Below, in pieces: positions 35,379 to 44,822 of a stretch of DNA of 64,000 bases. The position numbers were made by a program, and so were the translations under genes. The stretch comes from Ruegeria intermedia. Lineage in GTDB: Bacteria > Pseudomonadota > Alphaproteobacteria > Rhodobacterales > Rhodobacteraceae. The DNA is taken from contig NZ_FQVK01000016.1 in the NCBI RefSeq assembly GCF_900129345.1, positions 36,014 through 100,013 of the forward strand. The letters run 5' to 3'. A model generated the notes under the pieces. The model did no database searches. It was not told the DNA's origin and saw only the letters and a program-made list of their open reading frames with translations. Position 1 is the stretch's first letter. Every line of letters begins with the position of its first letter.

Positions 35379-36572
35379 ATGCACCAGTTATTTGCAACGC
35401 GCGCGGCGCGAATGAAGGCATCCGAAATCCGAGAGCTGCTGAAACTGCTGGATCAACCCGGCATCATTTCCTTTGCAGGCGGCATCCCCGACCCGGCGCT
35501 GTTTCCAGCCGAGGCCTTTGGCCAGGCATTCCAACAGGCGCTTGGCGCCGACAGCCGGGCGCAGGCGTTACAGTATTCCGTGTCCGAAGGGTACATGCCG
35601 CTGCGGGAATGGATCGCCGGCCACATGCGCCAGATCGGCGTCGACTGCGGCCCCGATGATGTTCTGATCACCTCGGGCTCGCAGCAGGCGCTCGACTATC
35701 TGGGCAAACTGTTTCTGTCGCCCGGCGACACGGCGCTGGTTGGATGGCCGACCTACCTGGGGGCTTTGGCGGCCTTCAACGCCTATGAACCACGCTTTGA
35801 CCGGTTGCGCGCAGGCGGCAATGCGGGCGCGGCGCAATACCGGGCCGCGGCGGGGCCGGGGGCGGTCAAATACGCCTATCTGTCCCCCGATTTTGCCAAC
35901 CCGACCGGCGAGACCGTCGATCGGCAAGGGCGCGAGGCCCTTCTGGATCTGGCCGAAGAGTTGGACTGCGCCCTGATCGAAGACGGCGCCTATCAGGCCC
36001 TGCGTTATGACGGGCAGGCGATACCGCCGATCCTTGCGCTGGAACTGGCGCGGAAGGGCGATCTGCAAGCCTGCCGGACGATCTATTGCGGCAGTTTTTC
36101 CAAGACCCTGTCGCCCGGATTGCGGGTGGGGTGGGTCGTGGCGGCGCGGCCCGTCATCGCGCAGCTTGTGCTGATGAAACAGGCTGCCGACCTACACTCG
36201 GCCACCATCAACCAGATGGCTGTGCATCAGGTGGCCCAAACCTGTTTCGACAGCCACATCCCGAAAGTGCGCGCAACCTACCGTGCGCGCCGCGACGCGA
36301 TGCTGGCGGCGCTGGAACGGCACATGCCCGAAGGCGTGCACTGGACCCGGCCCGAAGGTGGCATGTTCATCTGGCTGACCCTGCCGCCCGGCGCGGATGG
36401 CGCGCAGCTGCTGGCCCGCGCGCTTGAGACGGTCAAGGTCGCCTTTGTGCCCGGACAGGCCTTCCATCCCGATGGCAGCGGCGCCAACACGATCCGGCTG
36501 AGTTTCTCCAACTCGGACGAGGCCACGATTGCCGAGGGTATTGCCCGGTTGGGCGCGGTCCTGCGCGGCTGA
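35379..36572 (+). CDS. Class I/II aminotransferase (2-aminoadipate/MocR-catalytic type)
   Basis: A 397-residue pyridoxal-phosphate enzyme. It begins with the R-A-ARMKASEIRELLKLLDQPGIISFAGGIPDP segment of LysN-like transaminases. Cofactor contacts are ITSGSQQALD, SPDFANPTGETV, EDGAYQALRYDG and the lysine in GSFSKTLSPGLRVGW; the substrate carboxylate arginine is in NTIRLSFSNSD. No DNA-binding domain is attached. GGAGGAGG precedes the ATG. Under a divergent FadR-type regulator it is likely used in amino acid breakdown; the exact substrate (2-aminoadipate, aromatic or branched-chain) is not settled. Confidence 0.85.
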   Translation: MHQLFATRAARMKASEIRELLKLLDQPGIISFAGGIPDPALFPAEAFGQAFQQALGADSRAQALQYSVSEGYMPLREWIAGHMRQIGVDCGPDDVLITSGSQQALDYLGKLFLSPGDTALVGWPTYLGALAAFNAYEPRFDRLRAGGNAGAAQYRAAAGPGAVKYAYLSPDFANPTGETVDRQGREALLDLAEELDCALIEDGAYQALRYDGQAIPPILALELARKGDLQACRTIYCGSFSKTLSPGLRVGWVVAARPVIAQLVLMKQAADLHSATINQMAVHQVAQTCFDSHIPKVRATYRARRDAMLAALERHMPEGVHWTRPEGGMFIWLTLPPGADGAQLLARALETVKVAFVPGQAFHPDGSGANTIRLSFSNSDEATIAEGIARLGAVLRG

Positions 36573-36600
36573 GCGCGGGAAAGCTTTCGTTAACCATTTT

Positions 36601-36616
36601 GCCGCAAAGCTGCGGC
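36601..36616. other. Hairpin directly before a start codon
   Basis: GCCGCA-4 bases-TGCGGC is a perfect 6-bp stem ending at the base before the ATG of the lipoprotein gene. It may end the aminotransferase transcript or mask the start; there is no U run and no visible ribosome-binding site. Confidence 0.4.
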
Positions 36617-37021
36617 ATGATCCGGTTCCTCGCCTTGCTGTTGCTGGCCGGCTGCTCGGCCGGCACCACCCATTTCCGCGACCTGCCAGCGACCCGCGTG
36701 GCCGTGAACGGCAGCGTGTTCGACGTGCGCCTGCGCGGTGACCTGGCCGAGGCGGTCCGCGTCAACAGCCAATATGCTCCGCGGCTGGGGCCGATCCAGG
36801 ATCGGGCCGCATTGGCCATGGCGCAGGTCTCGGGCTGTCCGGTCGCCGACGTGTTGGGCGATGCGGCGGTGACCGTGGGCATCCTCGCCTGCGACCGCAG
36901 GGCGTCGGACCGGCTGCTGCTGGCTGCGGTCACGCCGACCAACTATGATTGCATTGACTTCGGAACTTATGACAGCGGGTCGGACACCGGATACCAGGTG
37001 TTCGAGTGTTCGCCGTATTGA
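36617..37021 (+). CDS. Small lipoprotein of unknown function
   Basis: A 134-residue protein with a short lipoprotein signal, MIRFLALLLLAGCSAG, lipobox LAGC with Cys13. The mature part contains TRVAVNGSVFDVRLRGDLAEAVRVN and two to four cysteines (VSGCPVADVLG, LACDRR, YDCIDF, FECSPY), enough for disulfides in the periplasm. No domain was recognised. Its start immediately follows a hairpin and lacks a ribosome-binding site. It is unrelated in function to the smc gene that follows, so it is probably an independent unit. Confidence 0.65.
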   Translation: MIRFLALLLLAGCSAGTTHFRDLPATRVAVNGSVFDVRLRGDLAEAVRVNSQYAPRLGPIQDRAALAMAQVSGCPVADVLGDAAVTVGILACDRRASDRLLLAAVTPTNYDCIDFGTYDSGSDTGYQVFECSPY

Positions 37022-37158
37022 CTCCGCGCTATTCCGCCCAAATCAGCAAGATATTGTGGATAACTCGGTGCAATATCCCATATCCTGCGCAACTTCGTTG
37101 ACTCGCGGGCCTTCCCTTGTCCAGACTTTCAGGGAACGGGAATCATGGAAATCGGCCT

Positions 37159-40100
37159 TTGCGCTTTACCAAACTCAAACTCACCGGCTTCAAAAGCTTC
37201 GTCGACCCGACCGATCTGATCATCGCGGACGGGTTGACCGGTGTGGTGGGCCCCAACGGCTGCGGCAAGTCCAACCTGCTCGAAGCGCTGCGCTGGGTGA
37301 TGGGCGAGAACCGCCCCAAATCGATGCGCGGCGGGGCGATGGAGGACGTGATCTTTGCCGGTGCCGCCACCCGTCCGGCGCGCAACTTCGCCGAGGTGGT
37401 CCTGACCATGGACAACTCGGAACGTCTGGCCCCGGCCGGGTTCAATGACAGCGATCAGATCGAGATCGTGCGCCGCATCACCCGCGACGTGGGCAGCGCC
37501 TACAAGGCCAACGGCAAGGACGTGCGCGCCCGCGACGTGCAGATGCTGTTCGCCGATGCCTCGACCGGCGCGCATTCACCCGCTCTGGTGGGGCAGAACC
37601 GGATCGCCGAGCTGATCAACGCCAAACCCCGCGCCCGCCGCCGGATTCTGGAAGAGGCCGCCGGCATCTCGGGTCTGTACCAGCGCCGGCACGAGGCCGA
37701 ACTGAAGCTCAAGGGCACTGAAGCCAACCTGACCCGCGTCGATGACGTGCTGGAACAGTTGGGCACACAGTTGGCGCAGCTGGCGCGGCAGGCCCGTCAG
37801 GCCGCGCGGTATCGTGAGATCGGCGAGCAATTGCGCCAGGCCGAGGGCATGTTGCTGTATCGCCGCTGGAAAGAGGCCGACATGGCCCGCCAGCAGGCCG
37901 AAGAGCGTCTGCGCGACCGCACCACCGAAGCCGCGCGCGCCGAGGCCGAGGCTCGCGCCGCCAGCGCGAAACGCGCCGAGATTGAAGAGACCCTGCCGCC
38001 GCTGCGCGAGGAGGAGGCCATTGCCGCCGCCGTCCTGCAGCGCCAGCAGGTGCAGCGCGATCAGCTGTCCGATCAGGAAACCCGCGCGCGCCAGACCATC
38101 GAAACCCTGACCGCCCGCATTCAGCAGCTGGGCCGCGACATCGAGCGTGAAACCGGTTTGAACCGCGACGCCGGCGAGATGATCGAGCGGCTGGAATGGG
38201 AGGCCCGCGAACTGGCCAAGGCCGCCGAGGGCCATGACGACAAGCTGGCCGAAGCCGCCGAAATCGCCCGCGAAGCCGCCGCGGTTCTGCAGGAGCGCGA
38301 GGATCTGCTGGCGCAGGAGACCGAGGACACCGCCCGTCTGGTCGCGCGCCACCAATCGGCGCAGCGCCTGGTCGAGGACAGCCGCAAGACGCTGGCACGC
38401 TCCGAGGCCGAAGAGGAAAAGGCCCGCGCAGCTGTTGCCGAGGCCCGCGCCGCCCTGACCCGCGCCGACGAAGCGTTCGAGGCCGCGCAAGCCGCCGAGG
38501 AAGAGGCGCGGGAGGCCGCCGAAGCCGCCGAGGAAGCACTGGCCGCCGCCGACGAGCTGCGCGGTGAAACGCAGGCGCGCGAGGCCGAGGCCCGTGCCCA
38601 ACGCTCCGAGGCCGAGGGCGAGTTGGGCGCGATCCGGGCCGAGACCACCGCGCTGGCCAAGCTGGTCGAGCGCGACACGGCCGAGGGCGGGCAGGTGCTG
38701 GACCTGCTGCGGGTCGAGCCAGGCTTTGAAAAGGCGCTGGGGGCCGCGCTGGCGGATGACCTCCGCGCCCCGCTGGTCGAGGGCGATGGCCCCTCGGGTT
38801 GGGTGCAGGTGCCGGGCTATGATGCCGATCAGCCGTTGCCGGACGGGGCCGAGCCGCTGGCGCTGCACGTCTCGGGGCCGGACCGCCTCAGCCGTCGCAT
38901 CGCGCAGATCGGCCTGATCGACGCGGATCAGGGCGCGCGGCTGCAACCCTTGTTGAAACCCGGCCAGCGGTTGGTGTCGCGCTCGGGCGATCTGTGGCGT
39001 TGGGACGGGTTCCGCGCTTGGGCAGAGGATGCCCCCAGCGCCGCGGCGCTCCGGCTCGAGCAGCTCAACAAGCTCGAGGCGCTGAAACAGCAGTTGGCGC
39101 AGGTCGAAGCACAGGCTGCCGGCGCCCGCGCCGCGCATGAGGCTCTGTCGCGGCAACTGGCCGAGGTGACCGAGGCCGACCGCCGCACCCGCGAGGCCCG
39201 CCGCGCCGCCGATCAGCGCATGGCCGAAGCCGCCCGCGCGCTCAGCCGGGCCGAGGCCGACCGCAACCTGGCGCAGGGCAAGCTGGAGAACCTGACGCTT
39301 GCGGTCGACCGCCACAAGCAGGATGCGATGGCGGCCCGCGCCCAGCTGCGCGAGGCTGAGGCCGCCCTGGCCGAACTGGGCGATCTGGACACCGCCCGCG
39401 CCCGGGTCGAGGACATCAAGCAGACGGTCGAGGCCGCGCGGATCACCATGCTGACGCACCGCTCGACCCATGACGAGTTGCGCCGCGAGGGCGAGGCCCG
39501 CACCCGCCGCGCGCAGGAGGTGGCCAAGGACCTGAGCGGCTGGAAACACCGTCTGGAAACCGCCGAGAAGCGCATCGCCGAGCTGGCCGAGCGCAAGGCC
39601 AGCTCCGAGGAAGAGCTGACCGAGGCGATGGCCGCGCCCGCCGAGATCGCCGAGGCGCGCGAAGAGTTGAACGAGATGATCGAGGCCGCCGAGGCCCGCC
39701 GCGCCGAGGCCGCCGACAAGCTGGCCCAGGCCGAAGCGTTGCAACGCGAGGCCGTGCTGGCCGAGCGCGAGGCCGAGCGCAAGGCCTCGGAGGCGCGCGA
39801 AGCCCGCGCCGCGGCCGAGGCGCGGTTCGAGGCGGCCAAGGAAAGTGTCGCCGCCGCCGCCGAGCGCATCGCCGAGGATCAGCAACTGACCCCGAACCAG
39901 TTGTTGAACCAGCTGGACGTGAACCCCGACGACATGCCCGCCGCCGATGCCCTTGAGGCTGAGGTGAACCGCCACAAGCGCCAGCGCGACGCGATGGGTG
40001 CGGTGAACCTGCGCGCCGAGGAGGATGCCAGGGAGGTTCAGGAGGAGTTCGACACGCTCAACAGCGAGAAATCCGATCTGGAGGAGGCGATCAAGGCGCT

Positions 40101-40614
40101 GCGCAGCGGCATCGCCAGCCTCAACCGCGAGGGCCGCGAGCGTCTGCTGACCGCCTTCGAGCAGGTCAACACGAACTTCGCCATGCTGTTCAAGCATCTG
40201 TTCGGCGGCGGCGAGGCCAACCTGGTGATGGTCGAGAGCGACGACCCGCTGGATGCGGGGCTCGAGATCATGTGCCAGCCGCCGGGCAAGAAGCTGTCGA
40301 CCCTCAGCCTGTTGTCGGGCGGGGAACAGACCCTGACCGCCACCGCGTTGATCTTCGGCGTGTTCCTGGCCAACCCGGCGCCGATCTGCGTGCTGGACGA
40401 GGTCGACGCACCGCTGGATGACGCCAACGTGACCCGGTTCTGCGATCTGCTGGACGAGATGTGCCGCCAGACCGACACGCGGTTCCTGATCATCACCCAC
40501 CACGCGGTGACCATGGCCCGGATGGACCGTCTGTTCGGCGTGACCATGCAGGAACAGGGCGTCAGCCAGCTGGTCTCGGTCGATCTGAAGAAGGCCGAGC
40601 AGATGGTCGCCTGA
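37159..40614 (+). CDS. smc: Chromosome segregation protein SMC
   Basis: A 1151-residue condensin ATPase. Walker A is GPNGCGKSN at residues 31-39; the signature LSLLSGGEQTLTATALIF and Walker B ICVLDEVDAPLDDANV lie near the C-terminus. Between them are two long alanine-, glutamate- and arginine-rich coiled coils (roughly 160-490 and 650-980) and a hinge around 500-640. SMC compacts and aligns chromosome arms. Homology begins at RFTKLKLTGFKSFVDPTD, so a TTG at 37159 with GGAA upstream is chosen; a TTG 14 codons earlier is possible. The coiled-coil codons create a very long false open frame on the other strand. Confidence 0.93.
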   Translation: MRFTKLKLTGFKSFVDPTDLIIADGLTGVVGPNGCGKSNLLEALRWVMGENRPKSMRGGAMEDVIFAGAATRPARNFAEVVLTMDNSERLAPAGFNDSDQIEIVRRITRDVGSAYKANGKDVRARDVQMLFADASTGAHSPALVGQNRIAELINAKPRARRRILEEAAGISGLYQRRHEAELKLKGTEANLTRVDDVLEQLGTQLAQLARQARQAARYREIGEQLRQAEGMLLYRRWKEADMARQQAEERLRDRTTEAARAEAEARAASAKRAEIEETLPPLREEEAIAAAVLQRQQVQRDQLSDQETRARQTIETLTARIQQLGRDIERETGLNRDAGEMIERLEWEARELAKAAEGHDDKLAEAAEIAREAAAVLQEREDLLAQETEDTARLVARHQSAQRLVEDSRKTLARSEAEEEKARAAVAEARAALTRADEAFEAAQAAEEEAREAAEAAEEALAAADELRGETQAREAEARAQRSEAEGELGAIRAETTALAKLVERDTAEGGQVLDLLRVEPGFEKALGAALADDLRAPLVEGDGPSGWVQVPGYDADQPLPDGAEPLALHVSGPDRLSRRIAQIGLIDADQGARLQPLLKPGQRLVSRSGDLWRWDGFRAWAEDAPSAAALRLEQLNKLEALKQQLAQVEAQAAGARAAHEALSRQLAEVTEADRRTREARRAADQRMAEAARALSRAEADRNLAQGKLENLTLAVDRHKQDAMAARAQLREAEAALAELGDLDTARARVEDIKQTVEAARITMLTHRSTHDELRREGEARTRRAQEVAKDLSGWKHRLETAEKRIAELAERKASSEEELTEAMAAPAEIAEAREELNEMIEAAEARRAEAADKLAQAEALQREAVLAEREAERKASEAREARAAAEARFEAAKESVAAAAERIAEDQQLTPNQLLNQLDVNPDDMPAADALEAEVNRHKRQRDAMGAVNLRAEEDAREVQEEFDTLNSEKSDLEEAIKALRSGIASLNREGRERLLTAFEQVNTNFAMLFKHLFGGGEANLVMVESDDPLDAGLEIMCQPPGKKLSTLSLLSGGEQTLTATALIFGVFLANPAPICVLDEVDAPLDDANVTRFCDLLDEMCRQTDTRFLIITHHAVTMARMDRLFGVTMQEQGVSQLVSVDLKKAEQMVA

Positions 40615-40668
40615 CCGCTCACCGCAACGTTATTCCGCGATCGGGCCGGGCCGGGCTAGGCTGGCTGC

Positions 40669-41031
40669 ATGAAACACCTGTTGCTGATCGCCGCGGCCTG
40701 CGCCGCCTCGCCGCTCTGGGCTGCCGAATGGGCCACCCGCCCCGGCGATGTCCCCCTGAGCCCCGCTGAATTGGACGCGCTGGCCGGGCGAACGCTGACT
40801 TTCTATGACGACGGGCAGTCGAAATACTCGGCCGGTGGGGCCTATTCCTATACCTATTCGGCGGTCAATGGCGGCGGAACGGCCTTCGGAACCTACTCGA
40901 TCGCCGCTGATGGCAGCATCTGCGTGCAGTATCGCAATGGGTTCGACCGCTGCGATTTGTACGTGCGCAACGATGGTCGGTTGATTCTGATCACCGAAAA
41001 AGGCGAACGTTTCCCGGTGCGACCCGAGTGA
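40669..41031 (+). CDS. Secreted protein of unknown function
   Basis: A 120-residue protein with a typical signal peptide, MKHLLLIAAACAASPLWA, cleaved before AEWATRPG. The mature 100 residues are rich in tyrosine, glycine and aspartate (GGAYSYTYSAVNGGGTAFGTYSIAADGSICVQYRNGFDRCD), suggesting a beta-sheet periplasmic domain with one disulfide. Similar small proteins occur in roseobacters without a known role. It is 54 bases after smc and 45 before the P-loop gene. Confidence 0.7.
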   Translation: MKHLLLIAAACAASPLWAAEWATRPGDVPLSPAELDALAGRTLTFYDDGQSKYSAGGAYSYTYSAVNGGGTAFGTYSIAADGSICVQYRNGFDRCDLYVRNDGRLILITEKGERFPVRPE

Positions 41032-41076
41032 TCGGGGGCTGCCCTTCACCCGCCGTGCCCAACCAGGAATCGACCG

Positions 41077-41574
41077 ATGACCCGATCCGCTCCGACCCTG
41101 CACATGCTTTGCGGCAAGATCGCCGCGGGAAAATCGACGCTTGCCGCCCAGCTCGCGAGGCAGCCCGGCACGGTTCTGATTTCCGAGGACGCTTGGCTGA
41201 AGCCGCTTTTTGCCGATCAGATGGTGACAGGTGCCGACTATCTGCGCTGTTCCACGCGTCTGCGCGCGGCGATGGGACCGCATGTCACGACTCTGCTTGA
41301 GGCGAGCATGTCGGTTGTTCTGGATTTCCCGGCCAATACGGTCGAAACCCGTGCTTGGATGCGCGAAATTCTGGATCAGACCGATGCCGCGCATCAGATG
41401 CATGTGCTGACCACGCCCGACGTCGTTTGTCTGGCCCGACTGCAAGCACGTAACGCAGCGGGCGACCACGCCTTTGCCGCGACCGAAGAACAGTTCCGCC
41501 GGTTTTCCAAGCATTACGCGGAACCGACGCCTGAGGAAGGATTCACGCTGGTTTTCCACGACCCAACGGATTGA
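41077..41574 (+). CDS. P-loop kinase-like ATPase
   Basis: A 165-residue single-domain protein with Walker A in MLCGKIAAGKSTLAAQLA, then ISEDAWLKPLF (switch region) and a Walker-B-like SVVLDFPANTVETR, followed by a lid rich in arginine (CLARLQARNAAG). This is the zeta-toxin/small-molecule kinase type of AAA_33 protein. No antitoxin gene is adjacent, so a toxin role is unlikely. It might phosphorylate a sugar, nucleoside or antibiotic. Substrate unknown. Confidence 0.75.
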   Translation: MTRSAPTLHMLCGKIAAGKSTLAAQLARQPGTVLISEDAWLKPLFADQMVTGADYLRCSTRLRAAMGPHVTTLLEASMSVVLDFPANTVETRAWMREILDQTDAAHQMHVLTTPDVVCLARLQARNAAGDHAFAATEEQFRRFSKHYAEPTPEEGFTLVFHDPTD

Positions 41575-41578
41575 GCGG

Positions 41579-42742
41579 CTAGAGCCGGTTCAGCAAGTCA
41601 ACCGTCGGCCATGCGTCCGCAGGCAGGCCCAGCCGGGCTTGCTCGGCCTGTACTGCAGCGCGCGTTCCGGCCCCCAAGATGCCGTCGATCTTGCCCACGT
41701 CGTGGCCGCGCGCCTGCAGTTTCTTCTGCAGTTGTTTCATCTGGGCGCCGGTCAGGCCCGGATCGGGGTTGCCTGCGGCATAGACTTGTGCGCCCTCGAG
41801 GCGCGTTCCGAAATAGGCCGCGGTCAGGACATAGACAAAGCTTTGGTTCCACTCGAAATAGACATCGAAATTCGGATAGGCCAGAAAGGCCGGCCCCTTG
41901 CGCCCCTGCGGCAGGATCAGCGAGGCCGGCAGGTTGGCCAATGACCCGCCGCGCGCCTGCACGCCCATCGCCTGCCAGTCTGACACCGGGCGCGGTTTGC
42001 CCGGCCCGCTCAGCGACCAGTCCATCTGTGCGGGCACGGTTACCTCCTGCAGCCAGGGCTGACCCGGCTGCCAGCCCAGATGCGACAGCATCTTGCCCCC
42101 AGACATCAGCGCGTCGGGGGCCGACGTTTTCAACCGAACATGCCCGTCGCCATCACCGTCCACGCCGTTTTCCAGAATGTCACGGGGCAGCATCTGCACC
42201 ATGCCGATCTCGCCCGCCCAGGCGCCGGTGGTGCGGTTCGGGTCGAAATCGCCGTTCTGGAACAGCTCGATCGCGGCGAAGATCTGCGGCCGGAACAGTT
42301 CGGGGCGGCGGCAATCATGGGCCAGCGTCACCAGCGCATTGCGGGTGTTGAAATCGCCCTGAAAGGCGCCGTAATCCGTCTCGAACGCCCAGAAGGCCAG
42401 CAGGACACCACGCGACACGCCGTATTCGGCCTCGATCCGGTCGAACACGGCATCGTATTTCTGTGCCATCGCCTGGCCGCGCCGGATCCGGTCCTGCGAG
42501 ATCAGACGGCGCGAGAATTCGACGAACGGTTTCTGGAATACGCCCTGCGCGCGGTCGGCCTTCAGCACCTTGGGGTCCTGCTGCACACCGTTGAAGAACG
42601 CATCGAACGTGGCCGTGTCGAACCCCTGCTGTGCCGCTTCGGCCTTCAGTCCGCGAACGAAGGCGTTGAAGTCGCCGCCGCATTGGGCCAGGGCCGGGGC
42701 GGCGAAAAGGCAAGCGGCCGCAAGGCCCAAGACAAAGCGCAT
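41579..42742 (-). CDS. Lytic murein transglycosylase (MltB-like) with peptidoglycan-binding domain
   Basis: A 387-residue periplasmic enzyme that cuts glycan strands to 1,6-anhydro ends. Signal peptide MRFVLGLAAACLFAAPALA; SLT-type catalytic domain with the acid glutamate in AFWAFETDYGAFQGDFNTRNAL and EIGMVQMLPRDIL; a C-terminal PG_binding_1 domain in LTGAQMKQLQKKLQARGHDVGKIDGILGAGTRAAVQ. The absence of a lipobox means it is soluble, unlike E. coli MltB. The ATG at 42742 is preferred over one 4 codons upstream because of spacing to a GAGG site. Confidence 0.9.
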   Translation of the reverse strand: MRFVLGLAAACLFAAPALAQCGGDFNAFVRGLKAEAAQQGFDTATFDAFFNGVQQDPKVLKADRAQGVFQKPFVEFSRRLISQDRIRRGQAMAQKYDAVFDRIEAEYGVSRGVLLAFWAFETDYGAFQGDFNTRNALVTLAHDCRRPELFRPQIFAAIELFQNGDFDPNRTTGAWAGEIGMVQMLPRDILENGVDGDGDGHVRLKTSAPDALMSGGKMLSHLGWQPGQPWLQEVTVPAQMDWSLSGPGKPRPVSDWQAMGVQARGGSLANLPASLILPQGRKGPAFLAYPNFDVYFEWNQSFVYVLTAAYFGTRLEGAQVYAAGNPDPGLTGAQMKQLQKKLQARGHDVGKIDGILGAGTRAAVQAEQARLGLPADAWPTVDLLNRL

Positions 42743-42756
42743 GACGAAAACCATCC

Positions 42757-43677
42757 TCAGAAAACCGTGTTCAGAACAACCCACACCGTCAGCCCCGCCA
42801 ACGCAAGCCCCCAAACCTGCCAAAGGATCCCGCATGCGCGGAAAACCTCCGTTGCGCCGATCGTGCGCCGGGCTGCGCCGTTGACCCAGGCCAGATCGCG
42901 CATCTGCCCGTCGTAGCTGCGCGGCCCGGCCAGTGCCACGTCCAGTGCGCGGGCCATTGCGGCCTCGGGCCAGCCGGCATTGGGCGAGATGTGGCGCTGC
43001 GCGTCCGCGACGATGGCCCGCCATTGGCGCCACTGCCCCGACAGGGCCACGATCATCAGGCAAGTCAGCCGCGCCGGGATCAGGTTCAGCAGGTCGTCCA
43101 GCCGGGCAGCGGCCCAGCCGAAGTCTCGGTAAGTGTCGTTGCGGTATCCGATCATGCTGTCGGCGGTGTTCACCGCCTTGTAGACCAGCAGCCCCGGCAA
43201 GCCGCCCAGCAGGAACCAGAAAGCCGGGGCGATCACCCCGTCGCTGAGGTTCTCGGCGGCGCTCTCGATGGCCGAGCGCGCCACCTGTGCCTCGGTCATC
43301 TGCGAGGTGTCGCGTGACACGATCATCGCCACCGCCGCGCGTCCCTCGGGCAGGGACCGCCGCAGCGCGACGCCCACGGCGCGGACATGCGCCACCAGAG
43401 AGTTCTGTGCCAGCAGGATCGCGCACACCACGACCTCGACCGCCCAGCCAAGCGACGCCAGCGCCGTACCGACCACCCAGCCGCCCAAAACCAGCAGAAG
43501 GGCGACGAACACGCCCTTGGCGCGTCGATGCGTGCCGTGATTCAAGCGGCGGTCCAGCCAGCCGATGGCGTTGCCCATCAGCACCGCCGGGTGCCGCAGA
43601 CGCGACCACAGCCAAACGGGCTCGCCCAATCCGGCGTCCAGCAGCATCGCCAGGGCCAGCGTCAGGGCGGTGCTCAC
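42757..43677 (-). CDS. cobD: Adenosylcobinamide-phosphate synthase CobD (CbiB)
   Basis: A 306-residue membrane protein that attaches aminopropanol phosphate to adenosylcobyric acid. Diagnostic pieces are [96 protein letters not shown] and [13 protein letters not shown]. About five membrane helices are predicted. It starts with GTG overlapping cobC by 4 bases. With bluB in the same window it shows that the organism makes B12. Confidence 0.93.
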   Translation of the reverse strand: MSTALTLALAMLLDAGLGEPVWLWSRLRHPAVLMGNAIGWLDRRLNHGTHRRAKGVFVALLLVLGGWVVGTALASLGWAVEVVVCAILLAQNSLVAHVRAVGVALRRSLPEGRAAVAMIVSRDTSQMTEAQVARSAIESAAENLSDGVIAPAFWFLLGGLPGLLVYKAVNTADSMIGYRNDTYRDFGWAAARLDDLLNLIPARLTCLMIVALSGQWRQWRAIVADAQRHISPNAGWPEAAMARALDVALAGPRSYDGQMRDLAWVNGAARRTIGATEVFRACGILWQVWGLALAGLTVWVVLNTVF

Positions 43678-44639
43678 AGCGCCGCCTCGAGCCGCGACCA
43701 GCCATGCGCGGGCGGCAGGCCCAGCCGCAGGAACCGGTCAGAATAGGGGAAGATGCGGCTCCAGATATGGGCCCGTGCCAGCCGGTCCTGCCAGGCGGCG
43801 GCATCGTCCACGTCATACAGGCGGAACAGGGTGGTGCCGCCGACCAAATTCGCGCCCTTGCCGGTCATCAGCGTATCCAGCCGTTCCGCATCACGGGCCA
43901 ACCGCGCGCGTGTGGCCTCGGCCCAGACCGTGTCATTCAAGGCCTGCGCGCCGATGCGCAGGGCCGGGCCGGACACCGCCCAGGGGCCGGTCAGATCATT
44001 CAGTCGCGCGATCAGGTCGGGATGCCCGATGGCAAAGCCCAGCCGCAGGCCCGCAAGGCCCCAGAACTTGCCAAAGCTTTTCAGGACGATCACGCCGGGG
44101 CGTTCGGACAGGCGGATCAAGGATGCCTGGGGCATCACGTCGCAAAAGCTCTCGTCGATCACGGTCAGCGGCACGTCAGCGTCCTGAGCCTGCCAGATCC
44201 GGCCGTCGGGATTGTTGGGGTGCACGATCACCCGCGCCTGCGCCGGGCCGCCGGGCTGCACCGTCCAGCCCTGCGCGGCAAAGGCAGCCGCGTGTTCGTT
44301 GTAAGTAGGCATGGTGATCTGGACGGCGCCAACTGGCGCCAGCGCCGGGATCCGCGCGATCAGGGCCGAGGCCCCCGGTGCGGGCAGGATTGCCGCGCCC
44401 TCCGGCACGCCCCAGAAGCGACGGGCCGCATTGCTGAGCCGGGCGAAAGCCCCGTGATCGGGCAGGGCAGTCCAGTCGTCAGACGAAAGCCCCTCGACAG
44501 GGTAGGGTTGCGGGTTGATCCCGGTCGACAGGTCGATCCAATCCGTCCGCGCGCCGCCGTGGCTGGCGATGGCCTGGTCCAGTCCTCCGCCATGGTCGCG
44601 GCGGCGGCGCGGGTTCAGGTCGTCGATCCTGTCCGTCAT
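43674..44639 (-). CDS. cobC: Threonine-phosphate decarboxylase CobC
   Basis: A 321-residue aminotransferase-fold enzyme making (R)-1-amino-2-propanol phosphate for the B12 side chain. [15 protein letters not shown] opens the family; cofactor contacts are [33 protein letters not shown] and the lysine in [17 protein letters not shown]. It is coupled to cobD, its product's user. The start at 44639 is chosen by homology; the ribosome-binding site is weak. Its promoter region, shared with the divergent receiver gene, holds a symmetric CtrA-type site. Confidence 0.9.
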   Translation of the reverse strand: MTDRIDDLNPRRRRDHGGGLDQAIASHGGARTDWIDLSTGINPQPYPVEGLSSDDWTALPDHGAFARLSNAARRFWGVPEGAAILPAPGASALIARIPALAPVGAVQITMPTYNEHAAAFAAQGWTVQPGGPAQARVIVHPNNPDGRIWQAQDADVPLTVIDESFCDVMPQASLIRLSERPGVIVLKSFGKFWGLAGLRLGFAIGHPDLIARLNDLTGPWAVSGPALRIGAQALNDTVWAEATRARLARDAERLDTLMTGKGANLVGGTTLFRLYDVDDAAAWQDRLARAHIWSRIFPYSDRFLRLGLPPAHGWSRLEAAL

Positions 44640-44739
44640 GTTCGATTTTCGTCCATTTCGCCGATTTCGTCGTGGTTCAAGCGGATTCACGCCCAAGTTA
44701 CAAGCCATTCCACCCATTTCGGCCATGTGGAAATGCCCG

Positions 44740-44755
44740 TTAACACTTTGTTAAC
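44740..44755. promoter_or_regulatory. CtrA-type binding site
   Basis: TTAA-7 bases-TTAAC matches the full CtrA consensus exactly, within GTTAAC-5-GTTAAC. Because each GTTAAC is palindromic, the same match reads on both strands. It lies 67 bases before the receiver gene and about 100 before cobC. Confidence 0.65.
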
Positions 44756-44822
44756 GAAATCACGGGATCAGGGGCGCAGGGGATGGCACTTCGGACTGTA
44801 TCAAGTGCCAAGGTTGTTGCAA

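Noticed and set aside
37576..40503. A 975-codon open frame on the minus strand opposite smc
   Set aside because: It is the mirror of the alanine/glutamate/arginine-rich coiled-coil codons of smc in a GC-rich genome; it has no domain and no ribosome-binding site.
41077..41574. Zeta-type toxin of a toxin-antitoxin pair
   Set aside because: The P-loop fold is similar, but no small antitoxin gene adjoins it and the upstream gene encodes a secreted protein.
43287..44822. A long plus-strand frame leading into the receiver gene
   Set aside because: It runs antisense to cobD and cobC, is arginine- and proline-rich without homology, and the receiver has its own ATG, ribosome-binding site and upstream box at 44823.
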